Source: Lacinutrix sp. MedPE-SW (GTDB lineage: Bacteria > Bacteroidota > Bacteroidia > Flavobacteriales > Flavobacteriaceae). Taken from it: a stretch of 64,000 bases of DNA. The position numbers and the translations under genes were made by a program. Below, one piece after another: positions 1-9,955 of the stretch (within the stretch, counting starts at the first letter, position 1; the number at the start of each line of letters is the position of its first letter). The notes below the pieces were generated by a model. It saw only the letters and a program-made list of their open reading frames with translations, was not told where the DNA came from and did no database searches. The DNA lies in contig NZ_MPCX01000007.1 in NCBI RefSeq assembly GCF_001874145.1, positions 109,679-173,678 on the forward strand, read 5' to 3'.

Positions 1-669
1 GATATCCCTAATAAATTTATAGTTGGTTACGGCTTAGATTATGATGGGTTAGGAAGAGATTTACCTCAAGTATATCAATTAAAAACAACACAACACATGA
101 CTAATTTAGTATTATTTGGTCCTCCGGGAGCAGGTAAAGGTACACAAGCTAACTTTTTAAAAGAAAAATATAATTTAGTACACATTTCTACAGGAGATGT
201 ATTTAGATATAATATTAAAAACGAAACTGCTTTAGGAAATTTAGCAAAATCGTATATAGATAAAGGCGCATTGGTACCAGATCAAGTAACTATTGATATG
301 CTGGAAGCCGAAGTTGAAAAAAATGCAGATGCAAAAGGGTTTATTTTTGATGGTTTTCCTAGAAATGAAACACAAGCTGAAGCTTTAGATAAAATTTTAG
401 AAAGCAAAGACTCTAAAGTAAATGCAATGGTTGCTTTAGAAGTTGAAGATGAAGTATTAGTAAAACGTTTATTAGAAAGAGGGAAAACTAGCGGAAGAAA
501 AGACGACTCAGACGAGAGTATAATTAGAAACCGCATTAAAGTATACTATAACGAAACAGCCATTTTAAAAGATTATTACTCTGCACAAGATAAATATTTT
601 GGTGTTGATGGAGTTGGTAATATTGAAGATATTACAGAACGTTTGTGCAATACAATAGATAAATTGTAA
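1..669 (+). CDS. adk: Hypoxanthine phosphoribosyltransferase-adenylate kinase fusion (5' truncated by window edge)
   Basis: The frame of the adenylate kinase is open without a stop from base 1. The 32 codons before the kinase's own Met (base 97) encode an ending typical of hypoxanthine phosphoribosyltransferase (FIVGYGLDYDGLGRDLPQVY). The two domains therefore appear to be one polypeptide: HPRT (purine salvage, hypoxanthine plus PRPP to IMP) followed by a 190-residue adenylate kinase (ATP + AMP = 2 ADP). The kinase part shows the P-loop GPPGAGKGTQ, the AMP-binding DGFPRN segment and the short LID form (RGKTSGRKDD) of bacterial short-type Adk. Both activities are cytosolic. I recall similar fused proteins in other Flavobacteriaceae. 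An internal start at base 97 making a separate Adk is possible. Most of the HPRT domain lies outside the window. Confidence 0.85.
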   Translation, partial: DIPNKFIVGYGLDYDGLGRDLPQVYQLKTTQHMTNLVLFGPPGAGKGTQANFLKEKYNLVHISTGDVFRYNIKNETALGNLAKSYIDKGALVPDQVTIDMLEAEVEKNADAKGFIFDGFPRNETQAEALDKILESKDSKVNAMVALEVEDEVLVKRLLERGKTSGRKDDSDESIIRNRIKVYYNETAILKDYYSAQDKYFGVDGVGNIEDITERLCNTIDKL

Positions 670-770
670 ATTATACATTTACAATAAACCAGGATTTCAA
701 TTAAAATTATTAGCTAGAGAAGTATAAAAGAACAACTTTTAATTTTTAAGCTACACTTATAACTTAGACA

Positions 771-1766
771 ATGACAGAAGGAAATTTCGTTGATTACGTA
801 AAAATGCATGTAACCTCTGGAAAAGGAGGAAAAGGATCTACACACTTACACCGTGAAAAGTATATCGCAAAAGGTGGACCAGATGGAGGTGATGGTGGTC
901 GCGGAGGTCATATAATTATAAAAGGAAATTCGAATCTCTGGACTTTATTACACTTAAAATTTAAACGTCACATTCGTGCAGGACATGGCGAACATGGTAG
1001 TAGTGGTAGAAGCACAGGAGCAGATGGTGAAGATATGTATGTTGAAGTGCCATTGGGAACTGTAGTTCGTGATACCGAAACAAATGAAATTCTTTTTGAA
1101 ATAACAAAAGATGGTGAAGAACGTATAGTTGCTGAAGGTGGAAAAGGTGGTCGAGGAAATTGGCACTTTAAAAGTTCTACAAACCAAACACCTCGTTATG
1201 CGCAACCTGGTATCCCTCAAGAGGAAAAAGACATTACTTTAGAGCTTAAAGTACTAGCAGATGTAGGATTGGTTGGTTTTCCAAATGCAGGAAAATCTAC
1301 ACTATTATCTGTAGTAACCTCTGCAAAACCAAAAATTGCAGATTACGAGTTTACAACACTTAAACCCAATTTAGGTATTGTAAAATATCGTGATTACCAA
1401 ACATTTGTAATGGCAGATATACCTGGAATTATAGAAGGTGCAGCCGAAGGTAAAGGTCTTGGTTATTACTTTTTACGCCATATAGAACGTAATTCTATTT
1501 TATTATTTTTAATACCTGCAGATGCACCAGATATTAAAAAACAATACGATGTTCTGTTAGATGAGTTGCGCCGTTATAATCCAGAAATGTTAGACAAAGA
1601 AAGGCTAATTGCAATTTCTAAAAGTGATATGTTGGATGACGAGTTAAAAGCAGAAATGAAAGTAGAATTGGATAACGAATTACCAATTCCTTATTTATTT
1701 ATCTCATCGGTTGCACAACAAGGTTTAACAGAGCTAAAAGATATGCTTTGGAAATCTTTAAACTAG
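771..1766 (+). CDS. obgE: Obg family ribosome-associated GTPase
   Basis: Obg GTPase of 331 residues, acting in the cytosol in late 50S ribosome assembly and stress control. Residues 1-160 form the glycine-rich Obg fold (repeated GGxGG motifs). The G domain follows, with the P-loop GFPNAGKST near residue 170 and the G3 motif DIPGIIEG near 215. The protein ends shortly after the G domain and lacks the C-terminal extension of E. coli ObgE; this shorter form is usual in Bacteroidota. It lies about 100 bp downstream of the HPRT-Adk gene on the same strand and may be co-transcribed with it. The start [11 protein letters not shown] is the only sensible one. Confidence 0.95.
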   Translation: MTEGNFVDYVKMHVTSGKGGKGSTHLHREKYIAKGGPDGGDGGRGGHIIIKGNSNLWTLLHLKFKRHIRAGHGEHGSSGRSTGADGEDMYVEVPLGTVVRDTETNEILFEITKDGEERIVAEGGKGGRGNWHFKSSTNQTPRYAQPGIPQEEKDITLELKVLADVGLVGFPNAGKSTLLSVVTSAKPKIADYEFTTLKPNLGIVKYRDYQTFVMADIPGIIEGAAEGKGLGYYFLRHIERNSILLFLIPADAPDIKKQYDVLLDELRRYNPEMLDKERLIAISKSDMLDDELKAEMKVELDNELPIPYLFISSVAQQGLTELKDMLWKSLN

Positions 1767-1808
1767 TTTAGGAATAATTTTTGCTTACATTTAAATAAAA
1801 TTGAAGCA

Positions 1809-2336
1809 ATGAAACATCTTAAAATTCTACTCTTATTATTGTGTGTCGCTTCTTGCGCACCAATTTATGTAAATCACGATTACGAAAAATCTGTTGATTT
1901 CTCAGAGTATAAAACCTATAACTTTTTTACAGATATACATTCTGGCTTAAGCGCATTAGACGAAAAACGTTTAATTGCTGCTTTAGATGCTAAACTAACG
2001 GCTATGGGTTTTCAAAAAACCGAAAACGCAAGTTTTTTAATAGACATTAAAAGCGATGAGTTTCAGGAGAATTCTAGAAACACTGTTGGTGTAGGTCTTG
2101 GTGGTGGTAATCGAGGTATTGGCGGAGGTATATCTATTGGTATTCCAATTGGTCAAGCCAACGTTAATAAAAGAATTGTTGTTGAATTTGTAGACGATTC
2201 TAAAATGGGATTATTTTGGCAAGCAACTAGCGAAAGCGGTTTTAAGCCTAATGAAAAACCTGAAAAAAGAGAAGCTAAGTTTGTTGCAATTGTAGATAAA
2301 ATGCTTGAGAATTTTCCGTCAGAAACTAATAAATAA
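1809..2336 (+). CDS. DUF4136 family lipoprotein
   Basis: A 175-residue lipoprotein. The N-terminus is a lipoprotein signal peptide with lipobox VASC (lipidated Cys16). The rest matches my knowledge of the DUF4136 family: the opening YEKSVDFSEYKTYNFF, then a glycine-rich stretch (GVGLGGGNRGIGGG) around residues 97-110, then a beta-rich C-terminal part. The function of the family is unknown; it is probably an outer-membrane-anchored periplasmic protein. It sits 42 bp after obgE and is followed by a bidirectional terminator. Confidence 0.8.
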   Translation: MKHLKILLLLLCVASCAPIYVNHDYEKSVDFSEYKTYNFFTDIHSGLSALDEKRLIAALDAKLTAMGFQKTENASFLIDIKSDEFQENSRNTVGVGLGGGNRGIGGGISIGIPIGQANVNKRIVVEFVDDSKMGLFWQATSESGFKPNEKPEKREAKFVAIVDKMLENFPSETNK

Positions 2337-2358
2337 ATATTGAGTGATTAATAAATAT

Positions 2359-2387
2359 AAAGACCTGATATAAAATATCAGGTCTTT
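2359..2387. terminator. Bidirectional intrinsic terminator
   Basis: A perfect 10-bp stem, AGACCTGATA (2361-2370) with TATCAGGTCT (2376-2385), has a 5-nt loop. It is flanked by A residues on the left and a T run on the right, so it can act in both directions. It lies between two convergent genes, the DUF4136 lipoprotein (+) and the macroglobulin-like gene (-). Confidence 0.85.
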
Positions 2388-2403
2388 TCTTTTTTATAGC
2401 TTG

Positions 2404-5400
2404 TTATTCTACATTTATACGAGAGCCTTCACTATGGCTACTAAATTCTGGCGCATACATACTTTGTATGGTTGTAATACCATTACTCATATTTCCTGCA
2501 TTATTAACACGTAAATCGTATTCAAATACGTAAACACCTTTTGGTAAATAGTCGAAAAAGAAATTAGTTGAAGCATCTTTGGTTGCTTCATAATAACCTA
2601 AACCATCTTGGTATTTGTATTGTGACAATACATTAATAGGTTCTAGTCCTGCAGCGCGCATATCTTTCATGTGTACAAACTCCATGGCACGATCACTACG
2701 TAATTCTATACGAACGCGAACTAAATCTCCAATTTCAAGTTTTGTATCTTTTGTAATATCAGTTATTACTTCACCTTTATCTGTATTTGTTTTTTTAAAG
2801 AGTTTTTTCTTCAGTTTTAAAGGTGTTTCAGCTGAGGTTATTTTATCTAAATCTTCAAAATATTGCCAGTACATACTTCCCCAAGCAATACCATTTCCTT
2901 TTTTAGAAATTTTTACTTCGGCCATTTCTGGCTTAATTTCATTGCCAGACCAACTGGTTTTATAATAACCGGTTCCTGCTTCTACTTTAACTGCTTCTAA
3001 TTTTGATGGCGATATAGGTTGGTTTCCTACAATAACCTCTACCATATCTGTTACGCTTAACCAATTGTTACCTTGTAATAATAAAGCATAAACAGCTTCT
3101 GTTGTTGCTTTAGTGGTTTTCCAACGGTTAGTTTGTTTGTTTTTAAGTAACCAGATTTTAAGTTCGTCTATGATAGCAATATTTTCAGCTTCGGTTTGAA
3201 TTGTTGTTCCTGCTTCAGAGAATGCTTCAATCATTAAAGCTTGTGTTTCAATAGGTGCTTGATACCAATGCCATGAACTAGTATTTGCTTTCCAATACAT
3301 GCCTAATTCTTCCGAAGTTATACTTGTTTCTTTTAATGAGTTTAAAATCTTTTTAGAGGTTACTTCATCTTTATTTCTGTGTGTTACTAAAGCCATCATT
3401 CCTTTTGCATACAATGGTCTTTTTAGCCAATAGTTTTTAATTTGAGAATGGTAATAATCCATAATCTCACTAACTTCTTTGCTTGGTTTTTTTTCTTGAA
3501 AGAAACTACGCATGTACAAGTAATGTAGTTGTGTATTACTTAATCTATCTAAGCTTAAATCGGCATCCTTATCATATTTTCTAATGTCTTTGTATTCTTG
3601 TATAAATTCTGCATCAAGGTAGTTTAATGCTTTATCAATCATTTTAGACGTCTCGATTGCACTCGACGAGACATCGAGTTTTTCTAAATGTCCAAAACCT
3701 GCAACTATATGTTGTGTTATAAAACGGTTTGCACGATAGTCTCCAAACCAAGACCAAGCACCACTGGCAAGTTGGTTTTGCTCAAGTTTTCTTTTGGTTC
3801 GAGATAATTCGTTATTCATTTTATTTAAATCGAATAGCAAAGCAATACGTTTTTTTTGTTCGGTTTCGCTTTGTGCATCACGTAACCAAGGTGTTTCTTG
3901 AATTAAAATAGATTTTAATTCTTCGTTTTTTTCTAAGTTGCTTAATACAGCCTCTGTATTTTTCCATTGGTTAAATACCTCTTGAATTCTTGGGTTTGAA
4001 TTTGCAATATGGCTTGCCAAAGCATTGGCATAATATCTTGAGAATGTTTGCTCGTTACACTCGTAAGGATATTCCATTAAATAAGGTAACGCTTGTACTG
4101 CATACCAAGCAGGATTACTAGTCATTTCCAGAGTTAACTTATGATTTTTAAGTGTTGTTGAGGTGTTGTTTTTAAGCTTATCTAAAGTGAATGTTTTTGT
4201 TTGGTTACTACGAATCCACATTGGTAAACTCTCTGTTACTAACATTCTATTGGTTAAAACAGGTAATGCATTTTGTTCGCCATCACTATAATCACCAGAT
4301 TTTGCTATTATTTTATATTGAATAGCTTGTACATTATCAGTTACATTTAAATTCCAAGTCACACTTGTATTGCCTTTGGCATCGACTGTAAAGTTTTTAT
4401 TGTTATTTACATTAGATAATTCTGAATCTATAGATTTTCCTGTTAAAGCATCAAACAATTGAAGCACTGTAATACCATTTAAATCTTTATTTGTAAGATT
4501 AGAAATTTTAGTAGAAATACTAATTTTATCACCTTGACGTAAAAAACGTGGCACATTAGGTAATACCATTAATTCTTTTTGAGTCACTGTTGCTAGTGAT
4601 GTTGTAGCGTGTTCTAAAGTTTTGGTATGTGCTAATAACTGCAATTTCCATTTGGTTAAAGCTTCAGGAGTGGTAAAGCTAAAAGACACTTCACCTTTTT
4701 CATTTGTTTGTAATTGCGGAAAAAAGAATGCTGTTTCTTTTAGGTTTTTACGTATTTGCACCTTATCAAAATTAGCATTTGGATTGTTTTTGGTAGTAAT
4801 AATTACAACACCGTTTTTTCCTTTACTGCCATAAATTGCTGTAGCTTCATCACCTTTAAGTATTTTAACCGAGAGAATATCGTCTTGTTTTAGCGTTTTA
4901 AAATCACTTTCAGTTAAAATATTACCATCTACAACAAAAAGAGGTTCAGTGTTGCCATTAATAGAACTAACACCTCTTAAGATAATATCGGTTTCTGCTC
5001 CTGGTTGCCCACTTGCGGTACTAATATTTAGTCCTGGAACTTGACCTTGTAATGTTTGAGCAAGATCTGCATTTACTTCAGCTTCAGCTGGAGCAGAAAT
5101 CTCTAAAAGATCTTCATTATAATATATATCTTTTTTTAATGAGCGTCTCAAGTATCTATTATTTCCAAAATAAAATCCAAACCAATTTAATTGGTCGTAA
5201 TTTTGGTAAGTGTAATTATATTTAAAATTAGTATTTCTATTAACATTAAAATTAGTATTACTAAAACTTCTGTGCGCATTTACTCTAAATCTTGAGCGGT
5301 ACGTACTACGATAAATAGGATTGAAACTCCAATTATGAGTTTTAAACTCGTCTAAAGAAGCATCATACATACTTGCTAAAAGTTCTGCAGAAACTTTATC

Positions 5401-8400
5401 GCCTTTTGGGCCTTTAATTTTAAATTTCCAAGTTTCATCTGTTCCAGGTTGCAGTTTATCTCTAAAAGTTAAAGTTTCAATTTCTAAATCTGTTTTTGGA
5501 TAAGGTACATTTATATTTAAAGTACCACTTTTAAAACTATTAAATGCGGCAAAACTATAGTGTACAGCAAAACCACCAATATCTTTAGAAGATACAGGAA
5601 TTTCTATCGTTTTTTTATTTTGGTTTAAAGCAACAATATATGTATTTGTAATTTTTTGGTTTTTTTCAATTTCTACGGTAACTAAAATATTTTTAGCCGA
5701 AGTAGCAAGCGTTATTTCTGCTGTATCGTTAATAGCATATTGTTCTTTATTTGTAGTTATTTGAAACAATTGATTATCTGCTAGAACTTTATCTTTTTCG
5801 CTAAAAACACGTGTTCTAGCTTCATCTTTAACGGCTTGACCAAATTTATCTTTAGTTTCTAAAACAATACTATATTGTCCAGAATTCCATTTTTTAATGT
5901 TTTTTAAAGTGATAGTTTTAGACTTTTCTGTATCAAACGTTTCATTAAAAACAAGTTCGCCTTTTTTCCAGTGTTCCGGATTATGTTCTTTTTTATAAGC
6001 CTCATGAGGGAATAAGGTTTTAAATTCCTCTTTTGTGAAATTTTGATAGTCTGGCGCTTGCCAAGGTCTTGATCTTAAAACATGTTCTGGAGCTTTTAAT
6101 TTGTAAATTTTAAGTGTGCCTTGCGCAGCAACAAACTCGCCATTTAAATTTTTTGTTTCTATTATAATTTCATGATTTTTTTCAGCTTTATCTAAAGTAC
6201 TATTTATACTTATTGATGCTGTTAATGCATGATACCCAACATTAACTGTTGTGGTGGTGCTTCGTGTTTCTCCATTTATATCTGTAACGTCTGCAGTCAC
6301 TTCATATTTAAAAATAGGTAGTCCTTTTTTATCTGCGCTTTCGTCTGGTATGGCTTTAAAAACAACTTTGTAGTTTCCGTCACTATCGGTTGTAGTTTCA
6401 CCATGTGTAATTTCTTGGCCTTGGTCTTGAAACATTGGACGACTCCAAGAATACCAAAGCGGATATTGCACATTACGTTTAACGCGATAAACAACTTTAG
6501 CGTTGCTAATTTTAGAGCCTGCAAAGGCTAACGCTTCACCGTTTACGGTAACACTGTCGTTAACCTTTATTGTTTCGGTTATTGGTTTAAAGTTAGTTTC
6601 AAATTTTGGTCTCTTATATTCTTCAACCGAAAAATTAGTATGACCTCGTAAGTTGTTTTTTCCGTTTATTTCAATTTCAAAATCACCTGTTAATCCATTG
6701 TTTGGTAAAATAAATTCTCCAGCGACAGATCCAAATGCATTAGTTTTTAAGTTTAAGGTTTTAACTGTTTCGCCATTTACATTATATAAAACAACATCTA
6801 CCGTAACATTTTCTAAAACTGAAGACTTCTCGTCTTTAGTTTTAATTGCTATGCCTTTAAAATAGACTGTTTGTCCAGGTCTGTAAATACTCCTATCTGT
6901 AAATAAAAAGGCGTTATACCTTGTAGTATTTTTATTATTATTAGAACTGTAATAACTGTTTATGTAAAGGTTGTTGAAATAAGCAACATCTCCAGAATTA
7001 GTTATTTTTATATTAGCATTATTACGTTTGTTTCGAGCTTTATTAATTGTTATTTTTCCAAACTCATTGGTAGTTTTTGTAGTAGATTCTGTTAATTTAT
7101 TTCTATAATAATATTCTATTTCAACTTTAGCATTAGTAATAGGTTTACCATTATTTCTATCTATAAATTGTATGTGTTTTTTTTGAGAATCGTCATACTC
7201 TGTAATAGCAATGTTTGTAACTAGAATAGTTGTATGTGCAGTGAAATTTTCTTTTAACTCATTAGATTTAGCATAAATTAAATAGCGACCATTATCAAGT
7301 TTGGGTATTAAAACCTCGGTAGTATGTGTTTGGTAATCTTGTTCGTTTTTAAGTGTTGCTTCCCAGTTTTTTGTAGCTTTTAGTTTAGCTATAAAGTCTT
7401 CTTTTTCGTTTTGTCTGTAAATTTTAGAAAAAGTTTTGTGCTGTTTTTCGGTTAGCTTAAAGATTGAAAATTCTAAATTATTTAAGGCTTTGTAAGTAAC
7501 TAATACGCGATTATTTGTATTAATTGGCAAAAAGCCTTCAGTAGTTAACTGTAAACTTGGATTTTCAATTTGCTGTTTTAAAACACGACATTTTTGGGCA
7601 CCTTTACTATTTGGGAACTTATTAATTGTTGTATTACAAATGCTAATAGCATCTTTAATTTTCCATCTTACTTCAGTATTAGTTTCAGTATTATATTCAT
7701 TACCTTGAGTATTATAGATAGAAGCTAAGTTATAATTGTATAAAGCAGAAACTTCGTGAGTTTTGTTTTTTTCAATTTCAGTTTTAAGTGTATTAATGTA
7801 AATAGAATCCTTATCGATAAAAGTAGCATGATTATGTACAAAATTTAAACGTTCAATATTTACATTGGTTAAAGCAAAAGACTCTGTATCTTTTAAATGA
7901 AATTTTATAAGTTCTTGATATAGTTTTAATGCATTTAGAGTAAGTGAACTTGAGTCTTTAGAGGTTATGTTTAAATTCGCAAATGTATTTGCTGGAGCTA
8001 AATAATTAGTGTCATCAACAATAAATTTGTAAGCAGGTTTGGCAATGTTGTTTTCTTGATGCTTATAAAAATCTAGGGCATTGTGTGCTAATAAATCAAA
8101 TACAGTAGGTCTGTAAATTTTAGAGTCTTTTTGTGTGGTTAAAATAACATCAAAATCTTTTAAATCTGTTTGCTGTAATATTAAACCATTAGCCAGTGAG
8201 TTTTTGTAGTGTAAATTAATTTCTTGAAATAAAGTTTCTAAATCCCAGGTTCTAAAATCTTCGGTATCAACTTTTTCGTTGGTTTTTGTACGGTTATAAA
8301 ACTTCCAACGGTTTTGTTTAAAATACTGCCAGTACAACGTGGCTAATATATTTTCTAGTACATTTTTAGTGGGAGCCTTACTTGTTTTTATTTCGGTTTT

Positions 8401-8667
8401 AAAAGTGTTAATAATGTTAAGTTGGGCTTCTTCTTCAAGCACTAACATAAACTTACTTTTAAAAAGTAGCGTTTTAATTACCTGTGGCGAATTGCTTTCT
8501 GCCTTCGCTTTATTTTCAATAGTTTCAACAATTTTTAATGCCGATTTTGGCAAACCTTCAATTTCTAGCTTTTCTACATCATTCCATAATTTGGAATAAT
8601 TATTGGTTTGAGAGAAAGAAGTATTTGCAAAAAGTATAATCATTAATAGGCTAACTAATTTGTTCAT
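2404..8667 (-). CDS. Giant alpha-2-macroglobulin family protein with inserted TonB/SusC-type plug domain
   Basis: A 2087-residue secreted protein. Residues 1-19 are a signal peptide. An alpha-helical N-terminal region follows. The macroglobulin beta-domains begin with the MG2 signature (DRSIYRPGQTVYFKG, near residue 595). Around residues 1190-1290 there is a stretch that looks like the plug of a SusC/RagA TonB-dependent receptor (LQGQVPGLNIS, IILRGVSSINGN, EPLFVVDGN, AIYGSKGKNGVVIITTK). The C-terminal half is the alpha-helical thioester domain and contains CNEQ near residue 1540, matching the CxEQ thioester motif that traps proteases covalently. Bacterial macroglobulins act in the periplasm or at the outer membrane as protease inhibitors; the purpose of the plug is unknown. 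The gene stands alone, between a bidirectional terminator and a divergent TPR gene. Confidence 0.85.
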   Translation of the reverse strand: MNKLVSLLMIILFANTSFSQTNNYSKLWNDVEKLEIEGLPKSALKIVETIENKAKAESNSPQVIKTLLFKSKFMLVLEEEAQLNIINTFKTEIKTSKAPTKNVLENILATLYWQYFKQNRWKFYNRTKTNEKVDTEDFRTWDLETLFQEINLHYKNSLANGLILQQTDLKDFDVILTTQKDSKIYRPTVFDLLAHNALDFYKHQENNIAKPAYKFIVDDTNYLAPANTFANLNITSKDSSSLTLNALKLYQELIKFHLKDTESFALTNVNIERLNFVHNHATFIDKDSIYINTLKTEIEKNKTHEVSALYNYNLASIYNTQGNEYNTETNTEVRWKIKDAISICNTTINKFPNSKGAQKCRVLKQQIENPSLQLTTEGFLPINTNNRVLVTYKALNNLEFSIFKLTEKQHKTFSKIYRQNEKEDFIAKLKATKNWEATLKNEQDYQTHTTEVLIPKLDNGRYLIYAKSNELKENFTAHTTILVTNIAITEYDDSQKKHIQFIDRNNGKPITNAKVEIEYYYRNKLTESTTKTTNEFGKITINKARNKRNNANIKITNSGDVAYFNNLYINSYYSSNNNKNTTRYNAFLFTDRSIYRPGQTVYFKGIAIKTKDEKSSVLENVTVDVVLYNVNGETVKTLNLKTNAFGSVAGEFILPNNGLTGDFEIEINGKNNLRGHTNFSVEEYKRPKFETNFKPITETIKVNDSVTVNGEALAFAGSKISNAKVVYRVKRNVQYPLWYSWSRPMFQDQGQEITHGETTTDSDGNYKVVFKAIPDESADKKGLPIFKYEVTADVTDINGETRSTTTTVNVGYHALTASISINSTLDKAEKNHEIIIETKNLNGEFVAAQGTLKIYKLKAPEHVLRSRPWQAPDYQNFTKEEFKTLFPHEAYKKEHNPEHWKKGELVFNETFDTEKSKTITLKNIKKWNSGQYSIVLETKDKFGQAVKDEARTRVFSEKDKVLADNQLFQITTNKEQYAINDTAEITLATSAKNILVTVEIEKNQKITNTYIVALNQNKKTIEIPVSSKDIGGFAVHYSFAAFNSFKSGTLNINVPYPKTDLEIETLTFRDKLQPGTDETWKFKIKGPKGDKVSAELLASMYDASLDEFKTHNWSFNPIYRSTYRSRFRVNAHRSFSNTNFNVNRNTNFKYNYTYQNYDQLNWFGFYFGNNRYLRRSLKKDIYYNEDLLEISAPAEAEVNADLAQTLQGQVPGLNISTASGQPGAETDIILRGVSSINGNTEPLFVVDGNILTESDFKTLKQDDILSVKILKGDEATAIYGSKGKNGVVIITTKNNPNANFDKVQIRKNLKETAFFFPQLQTNEKGEVSFSFTTPEALTKWKLQLLAHTKTLEHATTSLATVTQKELMVLPNVPRFLRQGDKISISTKISNLTNKDLNGITVLQLFDALTGKSIDSELSNVNNNKNFTVDAKGNTSVTWNLNVTDNVQAIQYKIIAKSGDYSDGEQNALPVLTNRMLVTESLPMWIRSNQTKTFTLDKLKNNTSTTLKNHKLTLEMTSNPAWYAVQALPYLMEYPYECNEQTFSRYYANALASHIANSNPRIQEVFNQWKNTEAVLSNLEKNEELKSILIQETPWLRDAQSETEQKKRIALLFDLNKMNNELSRTKRKLEQNQLASGAWSWFGDYRANRFITQHIVAGFGHLEKLDVSSSAIETSKMIDKALNYLDAEFIQEYKDIRKYDKDADLSLDRLSNTQLHYLYMRSFFQEKKPSKEVSEIMDYYHSQIKNYWLKRPLYAKGMMALVTHRNKDEVTSKKILNSLKETSITSEELGMYWKANTSSWHWYQAPIETQALMIEAFSEAGTTIQTEAENIAIIDELKIWLLKNKQTNRWKTTKATTEAVYALLLQGNNWLSVTDMVEVIVGNQPISPSKLEAVKVEAGTGYYKTSWSGNEIKPEMAEVKISKKGNGIAWGSMYWQYFEDLDKITSAETPLKLKKKLFKKTNTDKGEVITDITKDTKLEIGDLVRVRIELRSDRAMEFVHMKDMRAAGLEPINVLSQYKYQDGLGYYEATKDASTNFFFDYLPKGVYVFEYDLRVNNAGNMSNGITTIQSMYAPEFSSHSEGSRINVE

Positions 8668-8851
8668 TTTATCAATTTTTTAAGCAATTTAAATACATGG
8701 TTTTAAAAATAAAACACTAAATATGTAAGGTAAGCGTTTTATTGAGTAAACGATACTAATTTAAAAGTAAAGCTTTTATTTTTGTTTTTTAAATCAAAAT
8801 TTATACCATTAAAATAATATTACATTAGCTATAATTTAATAAAAATCTTCA

Positions 8852-9808
8852 ATGAAACATATTACATATTTTTTATTATTTCTTCCTTTTTTTTTAATTG
8901 GACAAACAGCTGTTAATCAGGCAGAAATATATATAAATAATAAGCAGTTTTCTCAAGCAGAAAATAGTTTAAAGCCTTATGTCGAAGAAAATCCAAATAA
9001 TTTAAAAGCTATAGAACTGTTGGGCGATGCTTATGGGCATCAAAAAAAATGGGATGATGCAATTACATATTATAAACAATTAGTAGTGCAAAAACCTAAT
9101 GTAGCAAATTACCATTATAAATACGGTGGTGCATTAGGTATGAAAGCGTTAACAGTTAGTAAAATCTCTGCTTTAATGATTATTGGAGATATAAAAACTT
9201 CATTTTTAAAAGCAGTAGAATTAGACCCAAAACATATAGACGCACATTGGGCTTTAGTAGAATTGTATATGCAATTACCAGGCGTTGTTGGTGGTAGTAA
9301 AAATAAAAGTTTAAAATATGCAGATGCTTTACAAAACCTCTCTAAAGTTGATGGGTATTTAGCAAAAGGCTATATTTATGAATACGATAATGAACCAGAA
9401 TTAGCCGAAAAATTTTACAAAAAAGCCATACAAACTGGAGGCTCTGTAACTTGTTACGATAAGCTTACAAAGCTTTACGAAAAAGAAGGAAAAACAAACC
9501 TAGCAATATCTAATTTAGAAGCTGCAAACCTTAAACATAAACGAAACGCTATGCATTATCAAATAGGCAAGGTATGCGCAGATTATAACGTGCAACTCGA
9601 AAAAGGAGAGTTTTGTTTAAAAATATATTTAGAAAATTATAGCGCTAAAGATGGTGTCCCAAAAGCTTGGGCTTATTATAGATTGGCTCAAATTTACAAG
9701 CATAAAAATAATAAAACCGAAGCTTTAAAATGGATAGATAAAGCCATTGTAGATTTACCTAAAATAGAAGTTTTTAAAACCGAAAAACAAAAAATAAATA
9801 TGCTTTAA
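8852..9808 (+). CDS. Secreted tetratricopeptide-repeat protein
   Basis: A 318-residue protein with an N-terminal signal peptide (hydrophobic stretch ending near Gly17-Gln18), followed by several TPR-like helical repeats. Examples are ELLGDAYGHQKKWDDAITYYKQL (residues 56-78) and the region around AYIYEYDNEPELAEKFYKKAIQ. It is probably a periplasmic or outer-membrane-associated scaffold. No enzymatic motif is seen. It is transcribed divergently from the macroglobulin-like gene with 184 bp between them. The specific role is unknown. Confidence 0.7.
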   Translation: MKHITYFLLFLPFFLIGQTAVNQAEIYINNKQFSQAENSLKPYVEENPNNLKAIELLGDAYGHQKKWDDAITYYKQLVVQKPNVANYHYKYGGALGMKALTVSKISALMIIGDIKTSFLKAVELDPKHIDAHWALVELYMQLPGVVGGSKNKSLKYADALQNLSKVDGYLAKGYIYEYDNEPELAEKFYKKAIQTGGSVTCYDKLTKLYEKEGKTNLAISNLEAANLKHKRNAMHYQIGKVCADYNVQLEKGEFCLKIYLENYSAKDGVPKAWAYYRLAQIYKHKNNKTEALKWIDKAIVDLPKIEVFKTEKQKINML

Positions 9809-9812
9809 ATCT

Positions 9813-9888
9813 TGGGCGTTACCTAAAGGTCGCGCTCGCGCAAGTCGCTATCAAAGATGAGCTCCAACAATTGCTTGATCCCTAACGC
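9813..9888. repeat. Degenerate dispersed repeat with inverted GCGTTA/TAACGC ends
   Basis: About 76 bp just after the stop codon of the TPR gene is clearly richer in GC than its surroundings. It begins TTGGGCGTTACC and ends GATCCCTAACGC; GCGTTA (9816-9821) is the exact reverse complement of TAACGC (9883-9888). From memory, many Flavobacteriaceae genomes carry dispersed elements that start GGGCGTTACC and end ATCCCTAACGC, usually just 3' of genes. No second full copy is present in this window, so the repeat nature is recalled and not shown. Confidence 0.5.
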
Positions 9889-9928
9889 ATAAATCTCAAA
9901 TCCATATAAAAAATAGTATTACAATTAC

Positions 9929-9936
9929 TATCTTTG
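9929..9936 (+). promoter_or_regulatory. Candidate -7 promoter element for the Mpl-like gene
   Basis: TATCTTTG matches the Bacteroidota -7 consensus TAnnTTTG exactly. It lies 19 bp before the ATG at 9956, so the transcript would have a leader of roughly 12-15 nt. No TTG is seen at the expected -33 distance, so the call rests on one box only. Confidence 0.4.
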
Positions 9937-9955
9937 ACTACTTCAAAAAAAAACC

